Below are positions 1 through 6,363 of a stretch of 64,000 nt of DNA, in pieces; within the stretch, counting starts at the first letter, position 1, and each line of letters starts with the position of its first letter. Origin of the DNA: Ruminococcaceae bacterium UBA3215. Lineage in GTDB: Bacteria; Bacillota; Clostridia; Oscillospirales; Ruminococcaceae. Position numbers and translations under genes: made by a program. The notes under the pieces were generated by a model. That model did not search any database. It worked only from the letters and a program-made list of their open reading frames with translations, and was not told where the DNA came from. Where the stretch lies: the NCBI GenBank assembly GCA_002363155.1, contig DEWH01000017.1, forward strand, positions 127,540 to 191,539, read 5' to 3'.

Positions 1-118
1 AGAAGGACGTGCAGAAGGACGTGAGCAAGGTCGAGATGAACGTGAAGATGAGCTTGTTAAAAGAATGCGCGAAAATGGAATTCCGGAAGACCAGATACAA
101 AAAATCATTTTGAAATGA
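1..118 (+). CDS. 3' end of an Rpn/PD-(D/E)XK nuclease-family gene (partial)
   Basis: Only the last 38 codons are in the window, read in the frame that starts at base 2 and ends with TGA at 116-118. The peptide has charged repeats of the type EGRAEGREQGRDE followed by a short tail ending QIQKIILK. This EGRxEGR run before a short helical tail is typical of the C terminus of Rpn-family recombination-promoting nucleases (PD-(D/E)XK transposase family). The catalytic domain, if present, lies upstream. The last ~110 bases recur almost unchanged at 581-691, so this is one unit of a local duplication. The TGA is directly followed by the GTG that opens the next fragment. Confidence 0.55.
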   Translation, partial: EGRAEGREQGRDEREDELVKRMRENGIPEDQIQKIILK

Positions 119-367
119 GTGGAAATACAAATGCCTGAGGATATAGTAAAATATTCTGGAAATACTAAAATTACCTATCATATCATGAGCGAAGAAGAGA
201 AGCTGCAAGAGCTTGCCCGCCTCCGCGAGAAAGCCCTACATGATGAAGCTTCGGCTCTGAGCACAGCGCGAAAAGAAGGACGTGAAGAAGGACGCGACGA
301 AATGATTGAGAAAATGCGCAAAAGTGGAATGACTGACGAGCAGATCGAGAAGATATTATCGGAATAA
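119..367 (+). pseudogene. C-terminal fragment of an Rpn-family nuclease
   Basis: 82 codons from a GTG at 119 (an ATG at 131 is an alternative). The peptide contains the SEEEKLQELARLREKALHDE stretch and an ARKEGREEGRDE run, both typical of the far C terminus of Rpn/PD-(D/E)XK transposase-family proteins, and ends MTDEQIEKILSE. Full family members are about 250-330 residues and carry the nuclease fold N-terminally, which is missing here. I see no good ribosome binding site. I read it as a duplicated 3' remnant, not a working gene, although a short expressed peptide cannot be excluded. It shares a long near-identical stretch with the next fragment (roughly 217-300 against 477-560). Confidence 0.55.
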
Positions 368-391
368 CTGCGGCGCGCCGAGGAACTTGAT

Positions 392-691
392 ATGTTACAG
401 CAAACAGAAGTTCAGCCGATACAGAAGGCTGTTATGATCATACACCAGATGAGTGATGACGAAAAAATACAGGAGCTTGCCCGCCTCCGCGAGAAAGCCC
501 TTCATGATGAAGCTTCGGCTCTGAGCACAGCGCGAAAAGAAGGACGTGAAGAAGGACGTGCAGAAGGACGTGAGCAAGGACGCGCAGAAGGACGTGAGCA
601 AGGTCGAGATGAACGTGAAGATGAGCTTGTTAAAAGAATGCGCGAAAATGGAATTCCGGAAGACCAGATACAAAAAATCATCTTGAAATGA
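392..691 (+). pseudogene. C-terminal fragment of an Rpn-family nuclease, second copy
   Basis: 99 codons from ATG 392. The first ~35 residues differ from the copy at 119, then the QELARLREKALHDEASAL segment is identical and is followed by a longer EGR/EQGR repeat (five units). The tail ending IQKIILK matches the partial gene at 1-118, with one base difference near the end (T to C). It thus looks like a hybrid of the two preceding units produced by recombination between repeats. The nuclease domain is absent. It lies 163 bases upstream of the serine recombinase gene and inside the same putative element. Confidence 0.55.
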
Positions 692-802
692 GAAAAATCC
701 AAATAAAAAATTGCGGTTGGAATTTTTGCAAGCTACTATTACAGGCTGTGCAAAATTTTCAATCGCAATACTTTTTGCAAGATTTTGTAAGCACCCTGCT
801 TC

Positions 803-831
803 TTGAAAAAATTCTTGCAGCGTGATATAAT
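803..831 (+). promoter_or_regulatory. sigma-A-type promoter of the serine recombinase gene
   Basis: TTGAAA (803-808), 17-base spacer, TATAAT (826-831). The start codon follows 24 bases later behind an AGGAGGG ribosome binding site (841-847). It is a vegetative-looking promoter; I see no sigma-E or sigma-K type sequence. Confidence 0.75.
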
Positions 832-854
832 GAAACAGAAAGGAGGGCTTAACA

Positions 855-2474
855 ATGCGATTTGCAATATACTCAAGAAAGTCCAGGTTTACAGGCAAGG
901 GTGAGTCAATAGACAACCAGATCGACGACTGCCGGAGATTCATTCTGTCAAACTTCCCCGACACTAAAGAGGAAGAGATTTTCATTTACGAGGACGAGGG
1001 CTATTCGGGAAAGAACACCAATCGACCACAGTTCCAGCAGATGATGACAGTGGAGGAAAAGGAGCCGTTCGACTTCATAGTTGTTTACAGGCTTGACAGG
1101 ATCAGCAGGAACATGAGCGATTTTGCTGTGCTTATGGACAAGCTCGCCAAAAAAGGAACATCGTTCTATTCAACAAACGAGCGCTTCGATACTTCCACAG
1201 TATCGGGTCAGATGATGATGACGATATCCGCTGCTTTCGCCCAGTTTGAGCGCCAGATCATTGCGGAGCGCGTAAGGGATAATGTATACAAGCTTGCGAA
1301 GACAGGGCGCTGGCTCGGAGGCACTCCCCCTCTCGGATTCACCTCACAGAATGAGACATACATTGACGATTCCGGCGTAGAGAGAAAGTGCCACAAACTC
1401 ATAGAGAATGAGGAAGAACTTGCACTCGTAAGGCTCATCTATGCCAAATACCTTGAACTGCGCTCTCTTTCAAAGCTTGAAACGTTTATGATAAACTCCG
1501 GCTATAAGACAAGGAAGAACGCGGATTTCAGAGTAAGCACCCTGCGCTATATAATCACCAATCCTACATACTGCACAGCCGACAGCAAGAGCTATGAGTT
1601 TTTCAGAGACAGCGACTGCGATATTGCAGATGTGGGGGAAAGCTGTAACGGCGAGCATGGATTTCTTGGTTACAAGAAGTCGCAGACAAAACTTGATGAC
1701 AGCAGAACGCCAACAGAGCTTTCGGACTGGACAATAGCCCTCGGCAGGCACAAGGGCATTATCTCCAGCGCCGACTGGATAGAGGCACAGGAGATAATAA
1801 CAGATCACTCCCGCCGTCATAAAAGGGTAAGACAGCCCCATAACCAGACTGCGCTTCTTTCGGGAATACTTAGGTGCAGGTGCGGAAGCTATATGCGCCC
1901 CAGAACATTCAAGGCAAACAAGCAGGGCGAGAAGCCTTATTCATATATGTGCGAGCTTAAGGAGCGGAGCAAGGGCGAAAAATGCTCCTGCCCAAATGTC
2001 AGCGGACGTTCTGCGGACAGAATGGTGTGCGATGCACTGCTGAACTACCAGGACGACGACAGCGTATTTGCAAGATATGTGGATATCGTATCGTCGATGG
2101 GCAAGAAGAATGAGGACATAGACAGCCTTGTCAGCTCCCATAAATCAATGATAGCAAAGAAGAAGAAAGCTATATCGGGACTGCTGCGAATGGCTGGTGA
2201 AGATGACAGCATATCAGCCGATTATGTGCATGAAGAGCTGACGACACTGCACAGCGAGATAGAGCAGGAAGAGAATGAGATAAAGAGGCTTGAAAGGCTT
2301 CGCGTCAGCGGCAGGACTCTTGAAGCCGCGGCGAAGAATACAGAATCTCTTCTCAAGACATTCAAGGATAATTTTGATACCCTCAGCACAGACAACAAGC
2401 GGAATTTCATCAGAAAGTGCGTGAGCAGGATAGAATGGGACGGAGAGAACATCGGTGTTTTTCTCCTGGGCTGA
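855..2474 (+). CDS. large serine recombinase (resolvase/integrase family)
   Basis: 539 residues, the usual size for large serine integrases. The N-terminal resolvase domain has the YSRKS motif with candidate nucleophile Ser10, the EGYSG/RPQFQ region near 50-65 and the VYRLDRISR motif near 80. A recombinase DNA-binding domain follows (about 160-300), then a zinc ribbon with CRCGSYMRPR near 340 and a second Cys cluster (EKCSC) about 40 residues on, then a long coiled coil (about 420-510). The ATG at 855 sits behind AGGAGGG. Enzymes of this family integrate and excise elements at specific attachment sites, and their gene usually lies next to one. Here the stop codon is about 50 bases from the split point of dpaB, so this is very probably the enzyme that inserted, and may remove, the element to its left. 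Confidence 0.92.
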   Translation: MRFAIYSRKSRFTGKGESIDNQIDDCRRFILSNFPDTKEEEIFIYEDEGYSGKNTNRPQFQQMMTVEEKEPFDFIVVYRLDRISRNMSDFAVLMDKLAKKGTSFYSTNERFDTSTVSGQMMMTISAAFAQFERQIIAERVRDNVYKLAKTGRWLGGTPPLGFTSQNETYIDDSGVERKCHKLIENEEELALVRLIYAKYLELRSLSKLETFMINSGYKTRKNADFRVSTLRYIITNPTYCTADSKSYEFFRDSDCDIADVGESCNGEHGFLGYKKSQTKLDDSRTPTELSDWTIALGRHKGIISSADWIEAQEIITDHSRRHKRVRQPHNQTALLSGILRCRCGSYMRPRTFKANKQGEKPYSYMCELKERSKGEKCSCPNVSGRSADRMVCDALLNYQDDDSVFARYVDIVSSMGKKNEDIDSLVSSHKSMIAKKKKAISGLLRMAGEDDSISADYVHEELTTLHSEIEQEENEIKRLERLRVSGRTLEAAAKNTESLLKTFKDNFDTLSTDNKRNFIRKCVSRIEWDGENIGVFLLG

Positions 2475-2535
2475 TGATCTTATAGCAGCACGAATCATCC
2501 GCCCCGAGCAGATTCCGTGTAACAATAGCAGGCAC
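2475..2535 (+). other. probable right attachment site (element/dpaB junction)
   Basis: Between the recombinase stop (2472-2474) and the point where dpaB similarity becomes clear. The dpaB frame is open only from 2486; the residues read before about 2520 do not resemble DpaB, while those from TPVTMAVK (about 2534 on) do. The exchange point is therefore probably between about 2510 and 2535. The matching left site and 5' part of dpaB would lie outside the window. Confidence 0.6.
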
Positions 2536-2794
2536 ACCCGTTACTATGGCAGTCAAAAGTCATCTGCGCGGAAGCAAGCCTGTGGTGCTCAACATCGCGA
2601 CGAATGACGCGCTTGCCGGCTCGGCGAAGAACATCTTCGCGCTGATGAACTACAAGAACTACTACTTTGTCCCGATCTCTCAGGACGATTTCAGCAAAAA
2701 GCCTTTCTCGCTGATGAGCGATTTTGCGAAGATACCCGGATCCCTCACTGCCGCCCTCGCTCATACCCAGCTTCAGCCCGTGCTCGGAGCATGA
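2486..2794 (+). pseudogene. dpaB: 3' part of dipicolinate synthase subunit B, split by the element
   Basis: From about 2534 the frame reads TPVTMAVKSHLRG, then VVLNIATNDALAG, AKNI, YYFVPISQDDF, KKPFSLMSDF and ends LQPVLGA. This is the C-terminal ~85 residues of dipicolinate synthase subunit B (SpoVFB), a flavoprotein of about 190-200 residues that works with DpaA to oxidise dihydrodipicolinate to dipicolinate in the mother cell during sporulation. The N-terminal half, including the flavin-binding start, is missing. There is no ribosome binding site at the internal ATG 2546, so the fragment is unlikely to be translated alone. Its abrupt start beside a serine recombinase implies that the gene was split by integration. 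Whether the reading frame is restored on excision cannot be tested here. Confidence 0.8.
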
Positions 2795-2843
2795 AGAGAT
2801 GGTTCAGAGAACAGAGAGAAGGGGGCGGCGGACGCGCCGCGGC

Positions 2844-2962
2844 GAAATGCGTAGCGACATTCTTCTATCGTCAGGTGCATTGCACGAAGCAATGGCAGTT
2901 GCCGTCAAAAGCGCGCACGATGCGCGCATTTATAACGGCAACGATGCCACCTCGGTTAGTTA
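2844..2962 (+). repeat. dispersed structured repeat, family B copy 1
   Basis: About 120 bases that recur at 30604-30722 with a few changes. It contains two small inverted repeats, CATTG-N7-CAATG and a GCGCGCA/TGCGCGC palindrome, and ends CTCGGTTAG. It starts about 50 bases after the dpaB stop. Non-coding as far as I can see. Confidence 0.7.
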
Positions 2963-2981
2963 TATTCATCTGAATACAAGA

Positions 2982-3025
2982 AAAGACTGCTGAGATTTAT
3001 AAGTTTCAACAGTCTTTCATTTTGT
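2982..3025 (+). terminator. stem-loop terminator downstream of dpaB
   Basis: AAAGACTG and CAGTCTTT flank a loop of about 20 bases, followed by a T-rich stretch (CATTTTGTT). It would end transcripts of dpaB. Nothing else is seen up to the promoter at 3110. Confidence 0.55.
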
Positions 3026-3109
3026 TCTGAAAGCCCTCTCAATTAACTGCGGAGCGATCAAAGATTTTTGGAAGGAGGGGATTTCCCCGAGTCCCGAACG
3101 CAGCCGATG

Positions 3110-3138
3110 TTGACACCTGCGCCGAAAAATGGTATAAT
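3110..3138 (+). promoter_or_regulatory. consensus sigma-A promoter of the HTH-kinase operon
   Basis: TTGACA (3110-3115), 17-base spacer, TATAAT (3133-3138): a perfect consensus. The leader to the start codon at 3214 is about 70 bases. Confidence 0.85.
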
Positions 3139-3213
3139 GAGGAAGAAACAGATCGTTGACTGCGCTTCCGATGTTTGCGGAAAGCGGGATATAGAAGAAA
3201 AGAGGTCATTGCA

Positions 3214-3636
3214 ATGAGCAGCAGTACAGATGTTCTGTTTGAAATGATAGACCGCAGCAGCGAGGGATTTCTGGAAAACATTGATGAGCATAAGCTCGGC
3301 CGTGCAAACAGCCTTTTATCAAGCTACATATACGAGAAAATGGACAAGTACGATGTTTCGCCGCGCGATATCGTAATGAAGACCAATATCAGCCAGTCCC
3401 ATGTTTACCAGATAATCTCGGGCAAGAGAGCTGCCGGACGCGACAAGCTGATATCGCTCGCGCTTGCGCTCGGTCTCAGTCTCGATGAGACACAGCGCCT
3501 CCTTACTCTCGGTCAGTGCGGTCCCCTTTATCCGAAAGTAAGACGCGACGCGGCAATTATCTGCTGCATTAATCAGCACATGGATATGTACCAGACAAAT
3601 GAGTGTTTGAAAAAAATAGACGAAAATGAACTTTGA
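3214..3636 (+). CDS. XRE-like helix-turn-helix regulator
   Basis: 140 residues from ATG 3214, chosen because AGAGGT lies 8 bases upstream; an upstream in-frame ATG at 3175 lacks such a site. The central part (about 45-95) is a Cro/CI-type helix-turn-helix: ISQSHVYQIISGKR is the helix-turn-helix core and DKLISLALALGLS the following helix. The C-terminal 45 residues (QRLLTLGQCGPLYPK and on) look like the helical tail of small cytoplasmic XRE proteins that end near a kinase gene. Its last 11 bases overlap the start of the kinase gene, so the two are translationally coupled and probably work together, the kinase perhaps phosphorylating the regulator (inference). Confidence 0.7.
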   Translation: MSSSTDVLFEMIDRSSEGFLENIDEHKLGRANSLLSSYIYEKMDKYDVSPRDIVMKTNISQSHVYQIISGKRAAGRDKLISLALALGLSLDETQRLLTLGQCGPLYPKVRRDAAIICCINQHMDMYQTNECLKKIDENEL

Positions 3637-5509
3637 TGAAGAATTTCAGAAAACGTACCGGAATGAATTCACTCTCCCCGAAAAGCTCTCCGAAACGTAC
3701 AGCATCGTTTCCTGTCTGAAATACTCCGATGAGCGGCAGATCTACGTCCTTAAAGACCGGAACGGGAAAAAGTTTGTCCTCAAAACCGAGAACGGCGATG
3801 ATTCCACCCGCCTTGAAAATGAGTACAGGATAGCTTCCCTCATCATCAGATCGCAGGGTCAGGAAGGCGTACCGAAGCCTGTCATGCTGCTGCGCGAAGA
3901 TTCCTGCACCTACTATATAAGGGAGTATATCGAGGGTAAAACGATCCGCGATATTATCGAGAAAAACGGCTGTCTGTCCGAAAAACAGACGCGCTCCGTC
4001 GCTTATTCGCTGTGTTCGGTGCTCGAAAAAATACACAGCCTCCCGGAAAGAATAATCTGCCGTGATATCAAGCCCGAAAATATTGTGATCGCAGATGACG
4101 GCAGGTGCTTTCTCATTGATCTCGATGCCGCGCGCTCGGTCAAGAAAGATCATACAAACGATACCGTCTGCCTCGGAACAAGAACAACTGCCGCCCCCGA
4201 ACAGTTCGGCTTCGGTCAGACCGATGAGCGCACCGATGTCTATGCAGTCGGTATGCTGATGCTCTATATGATGAGCGGGGATTATGACAAGAACGAACTG
4301 CCCAATGACCGCACCGCAAGGATCATCAGACGCTCCACAAGATTCGATCCGAACAGGCGCTATTCCGATATCTCGGATCTGAAATCCGCGCTCGATCAGA
4401 ATAAGCGCAGTATCCGCATTGCCCTCTTCTCCGCAGCGTCCGCCGTTCTTATCGCGGCAGCCGCCGTGTTCCTGTGTGCAAGGTCAGCCGGTGTGCCGGA
4501 GGTTTCCGCTCCGGTCAGCATTACGGAAGCTCCCGCAGTTTCCGCGGAACCGACAGTCACAGCGGAAAGTGAGATCCCGCAGGAGACAGCTTCCGCACCG
4601 GAAACGACAACCGCGCAGGAAACAAGTGTTGCGCCGGAAACAACTGCTGCACCGAAAACAACTTCTGCGCAGGAGACGACTACCGCGCAGGAAACATCTG
4701 CCGTGACAGAAAGCAAAAAAACATCTTTCACAGCATTTCTGACTGCACCGGCGGGAGAAGACGAGGTCACCGATATGTACCGCGCGATAAACCCGGACTG
4801 GGTGCTGAATGGGGACGGCTCTTACACTTACACCTGCACTCCGAGCAATGACGGCACTGTTTTCCGGCTCCTTCCCGAAGAATACTGCAAGCCGGAAGAT
4901 ATGCGGTGCGCATTCGTAACCGTGAGCGCTCAAGGTGCCGAAGTATGGACGTGCCTAACCGCCCCCGACAGGTCCGGGGAGTGGTTCTGCTCAACGCCTA
5001 TGTGCATTAAAGAAAACAGAGAAAGGGTCATATTCAAGACCCCCGACGGCATTTCCAGCGGACTTATCCTCTGTCTGAACGAGCTGACAAGCGGGGCCTC
5101 CGTGACTGTAAGCGATATCGCGTATTCGGACAGCGATTATAACGGCGCCGACGTGTGGAATCTCGACAGCAGGGGGAACTACACATTCACAAAGGATACC
5201 GTCACTTCCCTCGCATTTTTCCCGGAGACCGGAATGGAACAGGCTGAGATTTGCTATGTGTATGCAGATGTTGAGGTAACCGGGGAAATGGTGTGCGGTA
5301 TCGCAGGGTATAATGAGGACGGCGGGTTCACTTACTGCAACGGGTTTACTGTCAGGAATGAGAAGAAACGTCTCTGCTGGGATCTTAAACACGGGCTTTC
5401 CAACGGCAGGATAAGTCACGAGCTTTCGTTTGACTGCTATTTCTATTCAGATGACCTTACCGCGAAAGTGAGCAATATCGTATTTTCGGAAAAGCCGATA
5501 TTTGGGTGA
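3626..5509 (+). CDS. membrane Ser/Thr protein kinase with extracellular domain
   Basis: 627 residues. Kinase domain at about 30-255: ATP-binding Lys in FVLKTE (Lys53), catalytic CRDIKPEN (Asp147, Asn152), metal-binding DLD in place of DFG (Asp165), and APE-type APEQF (190-194). The phosphate-binding glycine loop is not recognisable. One membrane segment follows (about 264-286), then a Pro/Thr/Ala/Glu-rich stalk of repeated ETT/QET units (about 290-365) and an extracellular domain of about 260 residues with no family I recognise. Topology is kinase inside, sensor outside, as in PknB/PrkC kinases, but without PASTA repeats. It is read with the overlapping HTH gene. CRD replaces HRD; activity is still likely since Lys, both Asp and Asn are present. 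Confidence 0.85.
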   Translation: MNFDEEFQKTYRNEFTLPEKLSETYSIVSCLKYSDERQIYVLKDRNGKKFVLKTENGDDSTRLENEYRIASLIIRSQGQEGVPKPVMLLREDSCTYYIREYIEGKTIRDIIEKNGCLSEKQTRSVAYSLCSVLEKIHSLPERIICRDIKPENIVIADDGRCFLIDLDAARSVKKDHTNDTVCLGTRTTAAPEQFGFGQTDERTDVYAVGMLMLYMMSGDYDKNELPNDRTARIIRRSTRFDPNRRYSDISDLKSALDQNKRSIRIALFSAASAVLIAAAAVFLCARSAGVPEVSAPVSITEAPAVSAEPTVTAESEIPQETASAPETTTAQETSVAPETTAAPKTTSAQETTTAQETSAVTESKKTSFTAFLTAPAGEDEVTDMYRAINPDWVLNGDGSYTYTCTPSNDGTVFRLLPEEYCKPEDMRCAFVTVSAQGAEVWTCLTAPDRSGEWFCSTPMCIKENRERVIFKTPDGISSGLILCLNELTSGASVTVSDIAYSDSDYNGADVWNLDSRGNYTFTKDTVTSLAFFPETGMEQAEICYVYADVEVTGEMVCGIAGYNEDGGFTYCNGFTVRNEKKRLCWDLKHGLSNGRISHELSFDCYFYSDDLTAKVSNIVFSEKPIFG

Positions 5510-5533
5510 TGCTGTTTGGGCAATACCGCACAA

Positions 5534-5566
5534 AAAGGCGCAGAGCCGGGGCTCTGCGCCTTTGTT
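5534..5566 (+). terminator. terminator of the HTH-kinase operon
   Basis: A strong GC-rich stem, AAAGGCGCAGAGC pairing with GCTCTGCGCCTTT, followed by TTGTTATT. It lies 25 bases after the kinase stop. The following ~90 bases to 5658 hold nothing else I recognise. Confidence 0.8.
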
Positions 5567-5658
5567 ATTGCTGTATTACATGACAAAATTGACCTGCGAG
5601 ACCGCAGTTCGCAGTAAAGAAGGGACCCGAATGCACGGACGGCATATCCCGTTAAGGC

Positions 5659-6138
5659 TTATTCTTTGCTTCCGGAATAATAATCAATATTGATCAATTT
5701 ATGCTCGATAAGGATAGAATTCTGGTTGAGCTTTTCGATGAGTTCGTCCGCAGCCTTGTGTACCGTCCCGATATCCGCGCCGTCAAAGTAGCAGACGAGG
5801 GTATATTCATGGGTGATGTTGTTTGCTTCGTCGGTCCACGCGCCGGTTGCTTCCTGCAATGTATATCCGTATGGGAACAATCTGAGGCATACCTCGTCAA
5901 CGATCTCCCTTGCCTCTTCCTTTGTGATCTCAAGCTTGTAGGTGTCCTTGTCGTTGGTCCCGACATACATAACGAACTGGTCGGCTTCGTCGCCCATGAC
6001 TGAAACTGCGGGTGCCGGCTCAGCCGGTTCCGCGGGAGCGGTGTTCTTTGCATTTCCGGCGGAAACAAGGCATACCACCGAACAGCAAAGGCTTGCGAGC
6101 GAAACGACAATTGCCGCTGCTCCTATCTTGTCTGACAT
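5659..6138 (-). CDS. DUF3574-like membrane-anchored protein
   Basis: 159 residues. The N terminus has one hydrophobic segment (about 6-27) with no clear lipobox, then an Ala/Pro/Glu linker (35-45). Residues about 55-155 resemble DUF3574: YVGTNDKDTYKLEIT, then a helix, FPYGYTLQEATGAW, an EYTLVCYF strand, and a helix ending LNQNSILIEH. That family is a small alpha-beta domain of unknown function, usually exported. The start is supported by AAGGAGA 6 bases upstream and by a promoter at 6199-6227. It is divergent from the SpoIIE phosphatase gene and convergent with the kinase operon. The function is unknown. Confidence 0.6.
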   Translation of the reverse strand: MSDKIGAAAIVVSLASLCCSVVCLVSAGNAKNTAPAEPAEPAPAVSVMGDEADQFVMYVGTNDKDTYKLEITKEEAREIVDEVCLRLFPYGYTLQEATGAWTDEANNITHEYTLVCYFDGADIGTVHKAADELIEKLNQNSILIEHKLINIDYYSGSKE

Positions 6139-6198
6139 AGCTATTCTCCTTTCTCTGCATTTGTGCCGGGCTGATCCGCCCGGCTCCCTGCGCAGTAT

Positions 6199-6227
6199 AT
6201 TATATCAGAAGTACCGCGCGCTGTCAA
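6199..6227 (-). promoter_or_regulatory. promoter of the DUF3574-like gene
   Basis: On the minus strand TTGACA (6227-6222), 17-base spacer, TATAAT (6204-6199). The 60-base leader contains a stem-loop GCCGGGC-N6-GCCCGGC (6165-6184). Confidence 0.8.
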
Positions 6228-6259
6228 TAAAAACTCCCGTATCAAAAATGCTGCCGCGG

Positions 6260-6288
6260 TTGACACGCAAATGAAGATATGATATAAT
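6260..6288 (+). promoter_or_regulatory. promoter of the first SpoIIE-type phosphatase gene
   Basis: TTGACA (6260-6265), 17-base spacer, TATAAT (6283-6288). It is divergent from the promoter at 6199-6227, and the two -35 boxes are about 33 bases apart. Confidence 0.8.
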
Positions 6289-6363
6289 TATTTGATACAA
6301 TAAATGTACTGAACGGCACTGTGATTATGGGAAAGAATGCTCCTCCGGGAGGGAGATACAAGA

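Larger units (their letters stand above)
1..691 (+). repeat. tandem duplication of nuclease-gene 3' ends
   Basis: Three consecutive open segments share blocks of near-identical DNA: the block ending at 118 recurs ending at 691, and the block around 217-300 recurs around 477-560. The arrangement fits unequal recombination in the GAAGGACGTG-type coding repeat. It may continue left of the window. Confidence 0.7.

Noticed and set aside
395..985. Long minus-strand open frame opposite the nuclease fragments and recombinase start
   Set aside because: It crosses the recombinase promoter and start, has a composition typical of the complement of EGR repeats, and matches no family.
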